DNA of 64,000 nucleotides from positions 23,709,402 through 23,773,401 of the forward strand of contig OX424567.1 of assembly GCA_949152475.1 (NCBI GenBank), given 5' to 3'. Positions 60,880 through 64,000 of the stretch are shown here, in pieces; position 1 is the stretch's first letter; every line of letters begins with the position of its first letter. The notes under the pieces were generated by a model. That model searched no databases, was not told the DNA's origin, and saw only the letters and a list, made by a program, of their open reading frames with translations. The DNA comes from Terebella lapidaria (taxonomy: Eukaryota > Annelida > Polychaeta > Terebellida > Terebellidae). A program made the position numbers and the translations under genes.

Positions 60880-62730
60880 TAATTGACAGGCCTGAATTTA
60901 TGATCGTAATATCCACCTTCCCTGGATTTTCATCACACACCGAGACTTGGGTTTTGAGATTTATAACCAATACTACACGAAAGTGATATTAGTTGTGCGA
61001 GGACATTCAACAAGTCAGATTATGTGTCACCGCTAGTTATATACCCCTACCGAACTCAGGAATAAATACTCATTACGAGTGCTTTGCTGGTCATCATAGG
61101 TCTTTGAGGGTGAATACAGCAATTCATTCGAGTCAGAATCTCAGTTTTGCCTGGCTGATTCAGTACGCACAGAAGTTGGATTTTTTAGTATGACTGACTA
61201 CAGTGGATTTGAACCCAATGCATTGAAAATGAGATCATGTAGGGGAGAGTGGGTAGAAATGGGACACGTTACCATTATATATAGTGCAGTCCGTACATTG
61301 AAAACATATTGCTGATATAGATGTGTCTTTGTAGAGGTGATACCTTGTGTATTGTATGGCTGCAGGGTGACTTGTAATAACATTGATTGGAAAACATATA
61401 GACCTATAAATATGACAACGAAAATACCATGGGGTGAAATGGGACGCAGCACGGGGAGAAATGGGACACCACCCTCGTTCATAACAATGTGATGCTATGT
61501 CATCTGGGATTGCGAGGATAGGACAGTGTTTGTGTGATACTGGATTGGCGTGTGTAATTCAATTTGGGTTTTTATTTGTACAAATTTGGAATAAATATCG
61601 ATGCAGAAATGCACTTACACTGCCGTTCACCGTGATCATTTTCCAACAAATATGGTTGTTATGACCTCTGAAAGTCAAATTCAGGGTCACCACTCAAACC
61701 GCCATGTATTATTTTCCAATGGCATGCCAATCGCTAATTGACCAAAGGTTTGGTAACCAAAAACATTTTTAGAGGATTACGACAATTTAAGAGATAGAGA
61801 GATATAGATCCAAGTTATTTATTGCGATAACAGTGCCGCACCCAGTAAACAACATACAGTTTGTTATGACTTACCGGTAACGCTTATCAGATTATAGACA
61901 ATGAGTCGACATGAAGATCTTTCGTAAATTATATTGAGGCCCTATCTTTCAAAAACACCATATGTACATGATGTAAATCAACCCCCATATCTCGGTTGAC
62001 CCTAAAGTTGAAAACTAAAGGAAATGGTACACGAGTATTCATGTGAAACTATATAGAGTTAGCCTGGAAAAATACGGTTGAATTAATCCCATTTCTCCCC
62101 TGTCCCATTTCACCCCATCCTCCCCTACTGAACCGGTCCTCTTATGGAATAATATTGTTTGTGTGACAGGAAAAGCAAGATATATTACCATGACATCATA
62201 CTTTGTTGACCGATTGATAACCGAAGTTTGCAAGACATGTTTGAGCAAATTAAGACTGGCTGTAAACCCGAGTCGATGATTAAATCCACTCTGTACCCGT
62301 TGAGAAAATATACCTCCCATGCAAAGGGGCCAAGGAATCATTGCCCCTGGCTTGTATTGAATTTGGCTTCATCCGCTCCCCGTTGTCCATTGTGACCTCA
62401 AACAACGGATATCCCCAAAATGCCTGCCAGTTACACAAAACTGTTGAGGTGATATTTCTCTAGTTAATCAGAGGAAACTAAAGACCATGAATAACTTGAA
62501 GATAAATTGAATGCGTGTTCATACAAGCACATATAAAGCATAGCTTGTATGTGTGTTCTCGCCATATGCAAATGTTTTCCTTATGCAAATGACTTTCTTG
62601 TCACAATCGCGTGGCATTATCAAAAACTCAGTCATTGTGGTTCGAAATTGGATGACTCGTTCAGTGGTTCGTAGCGACCACTCCTCGAATGTCATTCCAT
62701 TATGTGTTGGTCACTTCCTCCACACATGAT
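60880..62730 (+). repeat. Non-coding block R, diverged copy 4, with MITE inside
   Basis: The left part (60,900-61,000) matches 54,980-55,075 (CCCTGGATTTTCATCACACA). The right part (62,280-62,720) matches 55,795-56,545 (AACAACGGATATCC, GAAATTGGATGACTCGTTC). It is more diverged than the other copies and interrupted by the element at 61,240-62,127. Confidence 0.7.
61240..62127. mobile_element. MITE with GTAGGGGAG terminal inverted repeats (888 bp)
   Basis: The ends are TAGGGGAGAGTGGGTAGAAA and, in reverse complement from the right, TAGGGGAGGATGGGGTGAAA, each continuing TGGGACA. Internal TGAAATGGGACGC and GAGAAATGGGACACC units at 61,435-61,470 repeat the terminal motif. TA flanks fit a 2-bp target. 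No transposase frame. Confidence 0.7.
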
Positions 62731-64000
62731 ACCTATTGCTGCATTATATTTTAGCGTTGCATGTGCAATTTCACTCGGGAACACTCCGTCTGGACATAGT
62801 TATTGGGCTATCTAATACCTCAGTCACATTTGAACCGATGCCTCCACCGATGAGGATGCGATGCACTAAAATGCTGGAATTTGGCCATTTCGGCCGGTCA
62901 CCTACCAAACAGATATAGCTATAGAGCAACTGGATGAAACAATCTACAATTCACAATGGTCGTGGTATTGATTGTGCACACAACCTGGTCAAACATCGCT
63001 ATACAATGAGCCTAGCAAAAAACAAATCATTATGCCACAATCGCATTGTATTCAATACGGCATTTTTTTATCTATTTTTATTTGATTCAAGGTTATGGCT
63101 AAGTGCAACTTATGCTTTAATTCAAAAAAGTATATTTCAATTGTTGTACGTTCCTCGAAGTTCAACGTACATGTGAATATTCATCAGAGTGTACACAGGG
63201 TAATTATAATGTATATCGCAAGAAGTGTGCTAACATCAATTAAATATCATCGAGTTATCTTTTGATGAACGGGTAATATTTATTTTGTAATACGGCAGTT
63301 TATATGCCACTGCTCTTCCTGAGAGAACTATTAATTAAATTTCTCATATCTTGCCAGGCATTCACGATGAACTGATAAATGAAATAATGTCTGGTAAAAA
63401 CTAAATAAAAATGTTACTGCGAATAAAAACTGGTTGGCATGATGCTGACAAGAAAGTGAGATATGCCTAATTCGGTGTCATGAATATCGATTCACGGACA
63501 AATAACACATGTGATGTCGTCAGTAGAACGCTGTCAGCACTATACTATCTACTATGAGTTGTCATTTACTGTAAGATGAGTTCATGGCTGGAGAGATTTC
63601 CCTCTTATTGATCTGTTGTTCTCATTCTGCGAAGTATAAACCCTTGAATAAGTGTGCATTACGTGTAATAATATAATATTGTACAATTTAATTCAAATAT
63701 AGTCAAACATTCCCCCACTAAAAATGTGCGTTTTAGAAGTGGCATTGGCAACACAAATGTGTCTCCAGCGCCAAAATTGTTTCTTGTGACACAGCATCTC
63801 ACCAAACCAAATATCCTGTGAAACTCCGGTTATGACGAGAATAGATGACGAAAATTACCTGCCCATATTTTCATTGATTTATGATAACGATACTGTCATG
63901 AACCTCGTTTCCATATAAAGTTCATCAGATGAGTATCTCCAAAACCTTTTGATGTGCGTGGAAAACATTTGGAATGTTATTACTTGTACCGGTAATTTTA
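62731..64000. other. Non-coding, nothing recognised
   Basis: AT-rich to the window end. Short frames (62,736-62,918; 62,934-63,176) have no recognised features. Confidence 0.4.

Overview
This is an animal nuclear genome window. The genes have small GT-AG introns, a two-exon-plus-start-exon carbohydrate sulfotransferase and a secreted C-type-lectin-like gene. The rest is AT-rich non-coding DNA with non-LTR, LTR and terminal-inverted-repeat elements. The gene set, the repeat types and the frequent ACATGTA words suggest a marine lophotrochozoan, most likely a mollusc. That assignment is inference; no species-diagnostic gene is present.

Layout. 1-6,047: mostly non-coding, with a 21-bp minisatellite, two weakly supported exons of a single-pass membrane protein on the minus strand (883-1548), a hairpin MITE and an (AAT/AAG) microsatellite. 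6,048-28,328 and 29,052-42,005 are the two arms of a large inverted duplication around a 723-bp spacer. Each arm carries one sulfotransferase gene (intact in both) and, downstream of it, one lectin-like gene (intact on the left, broken on the right). The gene pairs are transcribed away from the centre. The left arm is longer because of three insertions absent from the right arm: a MITE (6,160-6,830), a dimeric repeat containing a 4.0-kb CR1-like LINE (13,359-17,965), and a 3.6-kb foldback-type element (22,892-26,486).

A second palindrome is centred at 43,914 (15-bp loop). It is made from the same non-coding block that lies at 17,988-22,891 in the left arm. This block is present five times in the window, counting partial copies and alternating in orientation, plus flanking remnants. 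The copy at 43,922-56,745 is split by a young 9.2-kb Ty3/gypsy-type LTR retrotransposon on the minus strand (45,316-54,534; TSD TCTA; LTRs about 99% identical). 56,750-60,880 and 62,730-64,000 show no recognisable gene.

Most notable: (i) the LINE ORF1 joins a PHD finger, an SGNH hydrolase, a NADAR-type N-glycosidase and two CCHC knuckles; (ii) the gypsy element has lost integrase but keeps gag and an intact extra ORF with two C2H2 fingers and a coiled coil, preceded by a TATA box and a cluster of a short CTTCCGCGAACG motif that mirrors the LTR promoter; (iii) the sulfotransferase pair is kept intact inside a decaying palindrome.
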